Assembly: GCA_900548535.1 (NCBI GenBank)
Contig: URLG01000001.1
Location: 87,396 to 151,395, forward strand
Reading direction: 5' to 3'
DNA length: 64,000 bases
From: Candidatus Segatella intestinihominis
GTDB taxonomy: Bacteria > Bacteroidota > Bacteroidia > Bacteroidales > Bacteroidaceae
Positions 56,118-64,000 of this stretch are shown here, in pieces (positions within the stretch are counted from its first letter, which is position 1; every line of letters begins with the position of its first letter). Both the position numbers and the translations under genes were made by a program. The notes under the pieces are model-generated. The model was not told the origin of the DNA. It worked only from the letters and a program-made list of their open reading frames with translations, and did not search any database.

Positions 56118-58586
56118 ATGAACGTTTCTTACAAATGGCTTAAAGAATACGTCGATTTCGACTTGACACCACAGGAGACTGCGGACGCGCTGACCTCTTG
56201 CGGACTCGAAGTTGACGCTTTGGAAGAAGTACAGTCTATCAAGGGTGGACTGAAAGGTCTTTACGTGGGTAAAGTATTGACATGCGAGATGCATCCCAAC
56301 AGCGATCACCTCCATGTTACTACCGTAGACTTGGGCAAGGGCGAGCCACAGCAGATTGTGTGTGGCGCTCCTAACGTAGCCGCAGGTCAGAAGGTAATCG
56401 TAGCCGACTTGGGCTGCGTGCTTTACGACGGCGACCAGAGTTTTACAATCAAGAAGAGCAAGCTCCGTGGTGTGGAGAGCTTCGGTATGATCTGTGCCGA
56501 GGACGAGATTGGTATCGGTACCGACCACGCTGGCATCATCGTCCTCCCAGAGGATGCTCCGGTAGGTCAGCCTGCCGCTGAGTATTATCACCTGGAGAGC
56601 GACTGGCTCATCGAGATCGACATCACTGCCAACCGTGCCGATGCGCTCGGTCATTATGGCGTGGCTCGCGACCTCTACGCTTGGTTGAAGCAGAATGGCT
56701 ATGAGACCTCTCTGCATCGTCCATCTTGTGACGAATTTGTGGTAGACAACGAAGACCTCCCTATCGAGGTGGAGATTCAGAATACAGATGCCTGCAAGCG
56801 CTATGCCTGCGTGAGCATCACCGACTGCGAGGTGAAGGAAAGCCCTAAGTGGCTCCAGGACAAGCTCAATATCATCGGCTTGCGCCCAATCAACAACATC
56901 GTGGACATCACCAACTATATCATGATGGCATACGGACAGCCTCTGCACTGCTTCGACGCTGATATGGTGACAGGTCACAAGATTGTGGTTCGCACCCAGC
57001 CAGAGGGCACCAAGTTTATCACCCTCGATGGTGAGGAGCACACCCTCGGCGAGCACGACTTGAGCATCTGTAATGCCGAGGAGCCTATGTGTATCGCCGG
57101 TATCTTTGGTGGCAAGGGTTCTGGTACTTACGAGACCACCAAGAGCGTGGTCTTGGAGAGTGCATACTTCCACCCAACATGGATTCGCAAGAGCGCACGC
57201 CGTCATGGCTTGAGTACAGACGCTAGCTATCGTTTTGAGCGTGGCGTGGATCCAAATGGCCAGATTTATGCCCTGAAGCAGGCTGCCATCCTCTGCAAGC
57301 AGTTGGCTGGCGGTAAGATCTCCATGCAGATCAAGGATGTATATCCAGAGCCTATCAAGGACTTCCCTGTTCGCTTGAACTATGAGTATGCACATCGCCT
57401 CATCGGTAAGGAGATAGGCGCTGAGACCATCAAGAATATCGCCACTTCTCTCGAAATGAAGATTGAGAAAGAGGATGCTGAGGGACTCGACCTCCTCGTG
57501 CCAGCATACCGTGTAGACGTGCAGCGTCCATGCGACGTGGTAGAGGATATCCTCCGTATCTATGGTTACAACAATGTGGAGATTCCTACACAGCTCAAGA
57601 GTTCGCTCACTGTTCAGGGCGACGAGGACAAGGCTTATCACAGCCAGAACATCGTGGCAGAGCAGTTGGTAGGCGAGGGATTCATGGAAATCCTCAACAA
57701 CTCACTGACCAAGGCAAGTTACTATACCGACTTCGACCTCAACAAGTATTCTAACGAGAGCACAGTGAAGGTGATGAACCCACTGAGCGCTGACCTCGGC
57801 GTGATGCGTCAGACCATGCTCTTCGGTGGATTGGAGAGCGTATCTCGCAACATCAACCACAAGAGTGCCAACCTGAAGTTCTTCGAGGTAGGTAACACCT
57901 ATATATATAATAAGGAGAAGTGGACAGCCGAGAGTCCTATCAAGGCATACTCTCAGGAGGGTCACATCTCTCTCTTCATCACCGGTAAGAGAGTAGAAGG
58001 CAGCTGGGCTCACGCCGATGAGCAGAGCAGCATCTACGAGCTGAAGGCAGTGGTAGAGAACATCCTTCGCCGTGTGGGCATGCCACAGAACAACGTGGTC
58101 ATCAAGCACAGCGACAACAATATCTTCTCTAAGGGCGTAACTTACGAGACCCGTGCCGGCAAGGTATTGGTAGAGCTCGGTATCTTGAGCCTCAAGCTGA
58201 AGAAGGCGTTCGACATCGAGCAGGATGTATTCTATGCCGACGTACACTGGGACAACCTGATGAAGGCTGTGAAGAAGGTAAACCTTACCTATACCGACAT
58301 CAGCAAGTATCCTTCAGTGAGCCGCGACTTGGCTCTCTTGGTAGACAAGAACGTGGAGTTTGCCCAGATAGAGCAGATAGCTCATCAGACAGAGAAGAAG
58401 CTCCTCAAGAGCGTAGTTCTCTTCGATGTATACGAGGGCGAGCACCTGCCTGAGGGCAAGAAGAGTTATGCTGTGAACTTCATCCTCCAGGACGAGGAGA
58501 AGACGCTGAATGATAAGCAGATAGATGCCATCATGAAGAAGCTCATCGCCAACCTGACAGGCAAGCTGAATGCAGAATTGAGATAA
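56118..58586 (+). CDS. pheT: Phenylalanine--tRNA ligase beta subunit
   Basis: This 822-residue subunit of the alpha2-beta2 synthetase has an N-terminal tRNA-binding domain (about 40-150), the B3/B4 editing domain, a B5 domain and the catalytic-like core. The C-terminal anticodon-binding domain begins TDISKYPSVSRDLALLVD. pheS is not in the window, so the two genes are not adjacent here, as is common in Bacteroidetes. Confidence 0.96.
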   Translation: MNVSYKWLKEYVDFDLTPQETADALTSCGLEVDALEEVQSIKGGLKGLYVGKVLTCEMHPNSDHLHVTTVDLGKGEPQQIVCGAPNVAAGQKVIVADLGCVLYDGDQSFTIKKSKLRGVESFGMICAEDEIGIGTDHAGIIVLPEDAPVGQPAAEYYHLESDWLIEIDITANRADALGHYGVARDLYAWLKQNGYETSLHRPSCDEFVVDNEDLPIEVEIQNTDACKRYACVSITDCEVKESPKWLQDKLNIIGLRPINNIVDITNYIMMAYGQPLHCFDADMVTGHKIVVRTQPEGTKFITLDGEEHTLGEHDLSICNAEEPMCIAGIFGGKGSGTYETTKSVVLESAYFHPTWIRKSARRHGLSTDASYRFERGVDPNGQIYALKQAAILCKQLAGGKISMQIKDVYPEPIKDFPVRLNYEYAHRLIGKEIGAETIKNIATSLEMKIEKEDAEGLDLLVPAYRVDVQRPCDVVEDILRIYGYNNVEIPTQLKSSLTVQGDEDKAYHSQNIVAEQLVGEGFMEILNNSLTKASYYTDFDLNKYSNESTVKVMNPLSADLGVMRQTMLFGGLESVSRNINHKSANLKFFEVGNTYIYNKEKWTAESPIKAYSQEGHISLFITGKRVEGSWAHADEQSSIYELKAVVENILRRVGMPQNNVVIKHSDNNIFSKGVTYETRAGKVLVELGILSLKLKKAFDIEQDVFYADVHWDNLMKAVKKVNLTYTDISKYPSVSRDLALLVDKNVEFAQIEQIAHQTEKKLLKSVVLFDVYEGEHLPEGKKSYAVNFILQDEEKTLNDKQIDAIMKKLIANLTGKLNAELR

Positions 58587-58627
58587 TTATTAAAAACAAA
58601 ACGATAAACATTTAAAAATTAATTCCA

Positions 58628-59371
58628 ATGGGAAGAGCATTTGAATATCGTAAAGCTACAAAGCTGAAAAGATGGGGCCACATGGCCAAGACATTTACTA
58701 AGTTGGGTAAGCAGATCGCTATCGCAGTAAAGGCAGGCGGTCCAGAGCCAGAGAACAACCCAACCTTGCGTGCTATCATCGCTAACTGTAAGCGTGAGAA
58801 CATGCCTAAGGACAATATCGCTCGTGCCATCAAAAATGCGATGGGCAAGGATACCAGCGATTACAAGGAGGTGACTTACGAGGGATATGGCCCTCACGGA
58901 GTGGCTGTATTCGTGGATACATTGACCGACAACACTACTCGTACAGTAGCTGACGTTCGCTCAGTATTCAATAAGTTCAGCGGCAACCTCGGTACTACAG
59001 GTTCACTTTCTTTCCTCTTCGACCACAAGGCTGTGTTCACATTCAAGAAGAAGGATGGTCAGGATATGGACGAGTTGATCCTCGACTTGATTGACTATGG
59101 TGTAGAGGATGAGTACGATGAGGATGAGGAGAACAATGAGGTAACTATCTATGGTGCTCCTACAAGCTTCGGCGAAATCCAGAAGCACTTGGAGGCTGAG
59201 GGCTTCGAGGTAACTGGTGCTGAGTTCACCTACATCCCTAACGACTTGAAGGATGTTACTGCCGAGGAGCGTGAGACTATCGACAAGATGGTAGAGAAGT
59301 TGGAGGAGTTTGACGACGTTCAGACTGTTTACACCAACATGAAGCCAGAAATTCCTGCTGAGGCAGAATAA
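58628..59371 (+). CDS. YebC/PmpR family regulatory protein
   Basis: The 247-residue product begins MGRAFEYRKATKLKRWGHMA and has the conserved AVKAGGPEPENNPTLRAII and the YEGYGPHGVAVFVD segments of the family. Members have been described as DNA-binding regulators and more recently as ribosome-associated factors that relieve stalling at proline runs; the function in this organism is unproven. It is 41 nt after pheT and probably cotranscribed. Confidence 0.92.
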   Translation: MGRAFEYRKATKLKRWGHMAKTFTKLGKQIAIAVKAGGPEPENNPTLRAIIANCKRENMPKDNIARAIKNAMGKDTSDYKEVTYEGYGPHGVAVFVDTLTDNTTRTVADVRSVFNKFSGNLGTTGSLSFLFDHKAVFTFKKKDGQDMDELILDLIDYGVEDEYDEDEENNEVTIYGAPTSFGEIQKHLEAEGFEVTGAEFTYIPNDLKDVTAEERETIDKMVEKLEEFDDVQTVYTNMKPEIPAEAE

Positions 59372-59408
59372 GATATAAAGAAAGATTAATATATTAGGTT
59401 AATAAATG

Positions 59409-59443
59409 AGGGTAGATGTTTGTGAAAATGTCTACCTTCTTTT
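59409..59443 (+). terminator. Terminator after the YebC gene
   Basis: Stem 59411-59421 with 59426-59436 (11 bp, two G-U), GTGA loop, followed by a T-rich stretch. Confidence 0.7.
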
Positions 59444-59473
59444 ATATATAATAATGTATAGGGAGAAAACATT

Positions 59474-59752
59474 ATGGTAGAACAAGAGAATAAGAAACAA
59501 CTCAAGAAGGTAACTTATCAGACTCATGGTACCTGCTCCAAGTATATCTGCATCAGTGTGGATGAGGACGGAGTGGTACAGGACGCACAGTTTATTGGTG
59601 GATGCGATGGCAATACCAAGGGCGTGTGCGCACTGATCAGAAACATGAAGGCTAAGGAAGTGATAGCCCGCCTGAAAGGTATAACTTGTGGCAATAAGCC
59701 AACCAGTTGTCCTGACCAGTTGGCTACTGCCTTGCAAGAAATGGGTTACTAG
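59474..59752 (+). CDS. TSCPD domain protein (TIGR03905 family)
   Basis: This 92-residue protein has the TSCPD signature near its end (GNKPTSCPDQLATAL), with paired cysteines in GTCSKY, GGCDGN and GVCALI. The domain is found alone and at the C-terminus of some class II ribonucleotide reductases. It may bind metal or assist a reductase; the function is not established. Its stop shares CTAG with the opposing gene. Confidence 0.87.
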   Translation: MVEQENKKQLKKVTYQTHGTCSKYICISVDEDGVVQDAQFIGGCDGNTKGVCALIRNMKAKEVIARLKGITCGNKPTSCPDQLATALQEMGY

Positions 59753-60132
59753 TATTTAAATGTATCGTCGAGGAGTACTTGCTTCGGATTCTTTGCCGAA
59801 TGATAGATGAAGCGGAATGTGAAGTGAGACTCCTTGTACTTCTTTAGCCCAGGATTATTGTCGAGGGCTTCCTTCTGCAGCTTGTGCAGCTTTTCGCGGT
59901 TCGCATCAATTGCCTTTTGGTTGTCTGCCTTGTTGCGAAGTGTGATATAATAGGTGTAAACCTTCTTGGTTTTCTCGAAGGTGGCACTGTCAGTTCTGCT
60001 GTCGTTCACGTAAGGTGTAGGACAGTATTTTTCGGTGTACTCTTTAGCCTCTCTAGCGGCTCTATCCTCCAAACTCTCGGTGCAAGAGGCTACTAAAGAG
60101 CCAAATACTACAAAATAAATCAACTTTTTCAT
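59749..60132 (-). CDS. Small putative lipoprotein (127 aa)
   Basis: The start at 60132 gives a lipoprotein signal [20 protein letters not shown], with lipidated Cys17, then a helical, charged body. The longer upstream frame runs through the promoter region of lepA and is rejected. I do not recognise the family. It is convergent with the TSCPD gene (4-nt overlap at CTAG) and divergent from lepA. Confidence 0.7.
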   Translation of the reverse strand: MKKLIYFVVFGSLVASCTESLEDRAAREAKEYTEKYCPTPYVNDSRTDSATFEKTKKVYTYYITLRNKADNQKAIDANREKLHKLQKEALDNNPGLKKYKESHFTFRFIYHSAKNPKQVLLDDTFKY

Positions 60133-60153
60133 CATTATTTCTGGATTTTTGTG

Positions 60154-60161
60154 CAAAGATA
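60154..60161 (-). promoter_or_regulatory. Promoter -7 element of the small lipoprotein gene
   Basis: Minus-strand TATCTTTG, 21 nt before the start at 60132. Confidence 0.5.
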
Positions 60162-60174
60162 CAAAAAAAATAGT

Positions 60175-60182
60175 TATCTTTG
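60175..60182 (+). promoter_or_regulatory. Promoter -7 element of lepA
   Basis: TATCTTTG, 23 nt before the chosen lepA start; the TTTG at 60148 is 23 nt upstream, slightly long. Confidence 0.5.
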
Positions 60183-60205
60183 CACTCCAAAGAGAGAAAT
60201 ATTTT

Positions 60206-61999
60206 ATGGAGAATATAAATAAGATAAGAAATTTCTGCATTATTGCACATATCGACCATGGTAAAAGTACCTTGGCTGACCGATTGTTGGAGAAGACCCA
60301 GACCATCAAAATCACGGAGGGTCAGATGCTCGACGACATGGACTTGGAACGTGAGCGTGGTATCACCATCAAGAGCCACGCCATCCAGATGGAGTATAAG
60401 GCGAAGGATGGAGAGACATACATCCTCAACCTCATCGACACTCCGGGACACGTGGACTTCTCTTATGAGGTTTCTCGTTCCATCGCTGCGTGCGAGGGAG
60501 CACTCCTGGTGGTGGATGCCACTCAGGGCGTGCAGGCACAGACCATCTCCAACCTGTATATGGCAATAGAGCATGACTTGGAGATTATTCCTGTGATCAA
60601 CAAGATAGATATGCCTTCGGCTATGCCTGAGGAGGTGGAAGACGAAATTGTAGAACTCATCGGCTGTAAGCACGAGGACATCCTGCGCGCATCGGGCAAG
60701 ACCGGTGAGGGTGTAGAGGACGTGTTGGAGGCAGTGGTGAATCGCGTGCCTCATCCAGTGGGTGATGACAAGGCGCCATTGCAGGCGTTGATCTTCGACT
60801 CTGTGTTCAATTCCTTCCGAGGCATCATCGCCTACTTCAAGATAGAGAACGGTGTGATTAGAAAGGGAGACAAGGTGAAGTTCTTCAATACCGGCATGGA
60901 GTATGATGCTGATGAAATAGGCGTGCTGAAGATGGACATGATTCCACGCAAGGAACTGGGCACTGGCGAGGTAGGCTACATCATCTCGGGCATCAAGAAT
61001 GCCACTGAGGTGAAGGTGGGTGATACCATCACGCACATCGCTCGTCCTTGCGACAAGGCTATCGCCGGATTCCAGGAGGTAAAGCCTATGGTCTTTGCCG
61101 GTGTTTATCCTATCGACCCTAGCGACTACGAGAACTTGCGTGCATCGCTCGAAAAGCTTCAGCTCAATGATGCTTCGCTTACCTTCTCGCCTGAGAGTTC
61201 GGTGGCACTGGGCTTCGGTTTCCGATGCGGATTCCTCGGCTTGCTCCACATGGAGATTGTGCAGGAGCGCTTGGACCGTGAGTTCAACATGGACGTCATC
61301 ACCACTGTGCCTAACGTATCTTATATGGTATACGACAAGCAGGGCGGCGAGAAAGAGGTTCATAATCCTTCAGGATTGCCAGACCCAACGATGATAGACC
61401 ATATCGAGGAACCATATATACGAGCTACCATCATCACGGCTACCGACTATATCGGTCCTATCATGAAGCTCTGCTTGGACAAGCGTGGCGAGCTCATCAA
61501 CCAGGAGTATGTGAGCGGCAATCGTGTGGAGCTGCACTTCATGTTGCCTCTGGGCGAGATTGTCATCGACTTCTATGACAAGTTGAAGAGTATCTCAAAG
61601 GGATATGCTTCCTTCGATTATCATATCGACTCTTTCCGCCATTCAGACCTGGTGAAACTCGATATCCTCTTGAATGGGGAGCCTGTGGACGCACTGAGCA
61701 CCTTGACTCATCGCGATAATGCTGTGAGCTTCGGTCGCAGAATGTGTGAGAAGCTGAAAGACTTGATACCACGCCAGCAGTTTGATATCGCCATCCAGGC
61801 AGCTATCGGCGCTAAGATTGTGGCTCGTGAGACGGTGAAGCAGGTGCGTAAGGATGTTACCGCCAAGTGTTATGGTGGCGACGTGAGCCGTAAGCGTAAG
61901 TTGCTGGAGAAACAGAAGAAGGGTAAGAAGCGTATGAAGCAGATAGGCAATGTGGAGGTGCCACAGAAGGCATTCCTCGCCGTGCTCAAGCTCGACTAG
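60206..61999 (+). CDS. lepA: Elongation factor 4 (LepA)
   Basis: The start at 60206 gives 597 residues. This translational GTPase aids ribosome biogenesis or back-translocation. GTPase motifs are [10 protein letters not shown] (G1), DTPGHVDF (G3) and NKID (G4). The family-specific C-terminal domain includes [19 protein letters not shown]. The earlier start at 60149 lies upstream of the promoter and is rejected. Confidence 0.97.
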   Translation: MENINKIRNFCIIAHIDHGKSTLADRLLEKTQTIKITEGQMLDDMDLERERGITIKSHAIQMEYKAKDGETYILNLIDTPGHVDFSYEVSRSIAACEGALLVVDATQGVQAQTISNLYMAIEHDLEIIPVINKIDMPSAMPEEVEDEIVELIGCKHEDILRASGKTGEGVEDVLEAVVNRVPHPVGDDKAPLQALIFDSVFNSFRGIIAYFKIENGVIRKGDKVKFFNTGMEYDADEIGVLKMDMIPRKELGTGEVGYIISGIKNATEVKVGDTITHIARPCDKAIAGFQEVKPMVFAGVYPIDPSDYENLRASLEKLQLNDASLTFSPESSVALGFGFRCGFLGLLHMEIVQERLDREFNMDVITTVPNVSYMVYDKQGGEKEVHNPSGLPDPTMIDHIEEPYIRATIITATDYIGPIMKLCLDKRGELINQEYVSGNRVELHFMLPLGEIVIDFYDKLKSISKGYASFDYHIDSFRHSDLVKLDILLNGEPVDALSTLTHRDNAVSFGRRMCEKLKDLIPRQQFDIAIQAAIGAKIVARETVKQVRKDVTAKCYGGDVSRKRKLLEKQKKGKKRMKQIGNVEVPQKAFLAVLKLD

Positions 62000-62100
62000 C
62001 CATCTGGAGTAAGCTTGACTGCTGTCTCAAGCTCGATAACTATCTAAGCTCGACAGATAAATAAGAACATTCAACAAACTAGAATAGGAGGCATTAATTT

Positions 62101-62700
62101 ATGGCAGACTTAAAAGTGATAACCTCAACACGTGACATAGCCCGTGAGTTGGCACGTAAGTATAGTACGATGACTCATGATGAGCTCGACGTGCTGGAAA
62201 GTATCTTGGAACCCATCAAGTATACGAAGGGCGACAGAATTCTGGCTGAGGGCGAGGTGTGTCCAGGCATTTTCTATATAGAGAAAGGTTTGGTACGCCA
62301 GTATTATACCAAGAACGGTAAGGAGGTAACTGAGCACTTGGGTGTGGATCATACCATCTTCATGTGCATCGAGAGCCTCTTCAAGGAGAAACCTACGGTT
62401 CTGCAAGTTGAGGCTTTGGAGCCAACTTTGGTTTACTTATTGCCAAAGCCAAAGTTGGAGGCTGCTGCCATGCGTAATGTCAACATTCAGATGTTGTATC
62501 GTAAGATATTGGAAGAGAGTTTGATTCAGTCACAGGTGCATGCTGACTTGATGCGATTTGAGACTGCCCCTAATAAGTATAAGCGCTTGTGCGAGATGAA
62601 TCCACAGGTGGTATTGAGAGCTCCGCTCACCTATATCGCCAATTATCTGCAGATGACGCCTGAGACGCTCTCTCGCATCCGATCAAACACATTGTTGTAA
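62101..62700 (+). CDS. Crp/Fnr family transcriptional regulator
   Basis: The 199-residue protein has an N-terminal cyclic-nucleotide-binding-like domain (about 20-125; GDRILAEGEVCPGIFYIEKG). A short C-terminal DNA-binding helix-turn-helix ends APLTYIANYLQMTPETLSRI. No Fnr-type N-terminal Cys cluster is seen, so the effector is not obvious. This compact form is common in Bacteroidetes. The target genes are unknown. Confidence 0.87.
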   Translation: MADLKVITSTRDIARELARKYSTMTHDELDVLESILEPIKYTKGDRILAEGEVCPGIFYIEKGLVRQYYTKNGKEVTEHLGVDHTIFMCIESLFKEKPTVLQVEALEPTLVYLLPKPKLEAAAMRNVNIQMLYRKILEESLIQSQVHADLMRFETAPNKYKRLCEMNPQVVLRAPLTYIANYLQMTPETLSRIRSNTLL

Positions 62701-62783
62701 GTTAGGAGTTAGGAGTTAGGAGTTGGGAGTTAGGAGTTAGGAGTTGGGAGTTAGAAGTTAGGAGTTAGAAGTTAGGAGTTAGG
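62700..62783 (+). repeat. Heptamer array (AGTTAGG), twelve units, after the Crp/Fnr gene
   Basis: Twelve abutting units: mainly AGTTAGG, with AGTTGGG and AGTTAGA variants. It starts at the last base of the stop codon. Confidence 0.95.
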
Positions 62784-62845
62784 AGTTTTGCACCCTTAAT
62801 ATGGTTGAAAACAAGTAGCCATGTTTCGATACATGGTTATCAATA

Positions 62846-62892
62846 AAAAAGGACGAGGAAAGTATGTTGTGAACAACTTTCTCGTCCTTTTT
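62846..62892. terminator. Bidirectional terminator between the Crp/Fnr and S4 genes
   Basis: A long stem (62846-62863 with 62876-62892, one bulged base) with a 12-nt loop is flanked by A- and T-runs. It lies between two heptamer arrays of opposite orientation. Confidence 0.85.
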
Positions 62893-62929
62893 CCTAACAG
62901 ATAGGAAGTAATCAAAGCTATTATAAACT

Positions 62930-62985
62930 CCTAACTCCTAACTTCTAACTCCCAACTCCTAACTTCTAACTCCCAACTCCTAACT
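62930..62985 (-). repeat. Heptamer array (AGTTAGG), eight units, supplying the S4 gene stop codon
   Basis: On the minus strand eight units (AGTTAGG, AGTTGGG, AGTTAGA) run directly downstream of the S4 gene. The TAG stop codon of that gene (62980-62982) is part of the first AGTTAGG unit. Confidence 0.92.
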
Positions 62986-63399
62986 TTCATCGTCCCAATC
63001 TTCGTCGTCGAAGCCAAACATGGTTGGATCGACAAAAGCATCGAGAGCTCTACGTTCTTTCTTGGTTGGTCGACCAGTACCGCGGGCACGGTCCACGAAT
63101 CCGCTGATGCGGCTCATCTCCAGAAGTTCGTATTGCTTAGGGGCGGTAACGTTGGTGTATACGCCGAAGAGCATCTTGGCACCCACACGTTGCTCTATGC
63201 AGTCGAGCACCTTGTAAGAATAGGTGATAGGAGGCTTCTTGACGCTTATCACCTCGCCTCGCTTGATGATGTGAGATGGCTTCACGTTGACGCCATTGAT
63301 GGTGACACGTCCGTTCTTGCAGGCATCGGCAGCTATGCTGCGAGTCTTGTAGATACGGGCTGCCCATAACCACTTGTCTATTCTAGCACTTTCCTTCAT
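62980..63399 (-). CDS. S4 domain RNA-binding protein (Hsp15-like)
   Basis: The 139-residue product has an S4 domain at the N-terminus (RIDKWLWAARIYKTRSIAAD, then GRVTINGVNVKPSHIIKRGE), as in Hsp15, which binds stalled 50S subunits. The C-terminus is acidic (DDEDWDDES). It lies about 100 nt downstream of pth, likely one transcription unit. Confidence 0.88.
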   Translation of the reverse strand: MKESARIDKWLWAARIYKTRSIAADACKNGRVTINGVNVKPSHIIKRGEVISVKKPPITYSYKVLDCIEQRVGAKMLFGVYTNVTAPKQYELLEMSRISGFVDRARGTGRPTKKERRALDAFVDPTMFGFDDEDWDDES

Positions 63400-63417
63400 A
63401 ATCTTTTATGATTAACT

Positions 63418-63494
63418 CTAAACTCCTAACTCCTAACTCCCAACTCCTAACTCCTAACTCCCAACTCCTAACTCCTAACTCCAAACTCCCAACT
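63418..63494 (-). repeat. Heptamer array (AGTTAGG), eleven units, between pth and the S4 gene
   Basis: On the minus strand eleven units (AGTTAGG, AGTTGGG and AGTTTGG/AGTTTAG) start 6 nt after the pth stop codon. Confidence 0.93.
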
Positions 63495-63500
63495 CCTCAA

Positions 63501-64000
63501 TTACTTCTTTCCTAACTTGTTAAACTGGTTCATCGTGATGTCGATGCCAGCCAATACGAAGCTCTTGATGATTTCTACGCCTAGGTCGATGGCAGGTTGG
63601 AGCTGCTTCATGTCTTCCTCGGTGTATTTGCCGAGTACCCAGTCTATCTGTCCGCCTTTTGGGTAGTCATTGCCTATACCCATGCGCAGGCGAGCATAGT
63701 TCTGACCGATGAGTTGCTGGATGTGTCCCAGACCATTGTGTCCGCCATTGCTGCCGTTTGCCTTGAGGCGGAAAGCGCCAAGGGGGAGGGCAAGCTCATC
63801 GCTGATGACGAGCAGTCTACTCTGGTCTATCTTCTCCTGGTTGAGCCAATAACGCACGGCATTGCCGCTGAGATTCATAAAGGTGGTAGGTTTCAACAGG
63901 ATAACCTTACGTCCCTTGATGGTGGTCTCTGCTACGAAGCCATAACGCTTATCCTCAAAATGAATATTGGACGCTTTAGCAAAAGCGTCCAATACCATAA
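63501..64000 (-). CDS. pth: Peptidyl-tRNA hydrolase, C-terminal part
   Basis: The frame is open to the right edge; the first visible ATG at 63998 is internal, because the family has about 20 residues before MVLDAFAKA. The enzyme releases peptides from stalled peptidyl-tRNA. Visible features are [13 protein letters not shown] (with the conserved Asn), [28 protein letters not shown] and LRMGIG. Visible length about 166 of an expected 190 residues. Confidence 0.93.
   Translation of the reverse strand, partial: MVLDAFAKASNIHFEDKRYGFVAETTIKGRKVILLKPTTFMNLSGNAVRYWLNQEKIDQSRLLVISDELALPLGAFRLKANGSNGGHNGLGHIQQLIGQNYARLRMGIGNDYPKGGQIDWVLGKYTEEDMKQLQPAIDLGVEIIKSFVLAGIDITMNQFNKLGKK

Noticed and set aside
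56025..57641. 538-codon open frame on the minus strand opposite pheT
   Set aside because: Antisense shadow of a well-conserved gene; no signal, start context or domain.
59749..60315. 188-residue version of the small lipoprotein
   Set aside because: The extra 61 residues cover the divergent promoter region and the lepA start; the lipobox signal starts at 60132.
60062..61363. 433-codon open frame on the minus strand opposite lepA
   Set aside because: Antisense shadow; it also runs through the true small lipoprotein gene's start region in another frame.

Overview
The window reads as a chromosomal stretch from a member of the Bacteroidales, most likely a Prevotella/Segatella-type gut organism. 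The grounds are Bacteroidetes-type promoters (TAnnTTTG at about -7, often with TTTG about 19-20 nt upstream) before many genes, several Bacteroidetes-restricted families (DUF3078, DUF3256, DUF4836, DUF5020, the smalltalk peptide, an Oar-like TonB receptor), and a formate/pyruvate metabolism typical of anaerobes. I cannot assign the species from sequence alone. No rRNA, tRNA, intact insertion sequence, CRISPR array or prophage was seen.

Layout. 1-15 kb: end of a DUF1846 gene, pyrG-yidC, a DUF3078 outer-membrane protein, a collapsed accessory module (amidase, smalltalk peptide, HU tail, VapE fragment), rlmD plus a porin, ppdK, a DUF3256 protein, a structured intergenic RNA, and a split chromate-transporter pair. 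15-28 kb: a plus-strand run of nucleoside symporter, DUF151 nuclease, rsmE, DUF4836 lipoprotein and an ABC transporter pair, then an Oar-like TonB receptor, a serine hydrolase, a metallophosphoesterase and queH. 28-34 kb: one-carbon and pyruvate metabolism (fhs; a 37-codon leader ORF with an attenuator-like terminator before pflB; two tiny membrane proteins; pflA). 34-46.6 kb: an eight-gene minus-strand cluster, in transcription order two large paralogous surface lipoproteins, a TolC-like protein, an HlyD-like adaptor, a multi-zinc-ribbon (TackOD1-like) membrane protein, a processive family 2 glycosyltransferase, a nucleotide-sugar dehydrogenase and a receiver-only response regulator. I read it as a synthase-dependent exopolysaccharide system, the most interesting gene cluster here. 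47-64 kb: a DUF1703-type ATPase, a head-GIN (DUF2807) lipoprotein behind an ECF-sigma-like promoter, DUF5020, glyA, pyrI-pyrB, a class A penicillin-binding protein, pheT, a YebC protein, a TSCPD protein, a small lipoprotein, lepA, a Crp/Fnr regulator, an S4 RNA-binding protein and the C-terminal part of pth.

Two non-genic patterns stand out. Tandem heptanucleotide arrays (AGTTAGG, AACTTTG, TTAATAA and AGAATTT families) fill at least nine intergenic gaps, usually starting within a few nucleotides of a stop codon, and in one case supplying the stop codon. Two intergenic regions (13.6 kb and 30.2 kb) have a promoter followed by stacked hairpins and a terminator, as expected of small RNAs or attenuated leaders.

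Metabolically, pyruvate phosphate dikinase, pyruvate formate-lyase with its activase, formate-tetrahydrofolate ligase and serine hydroxymethyltransferase connect pyruvate, formate and one-carbon units, while pyrG, pyrB and pyrI supply pyrimidines.
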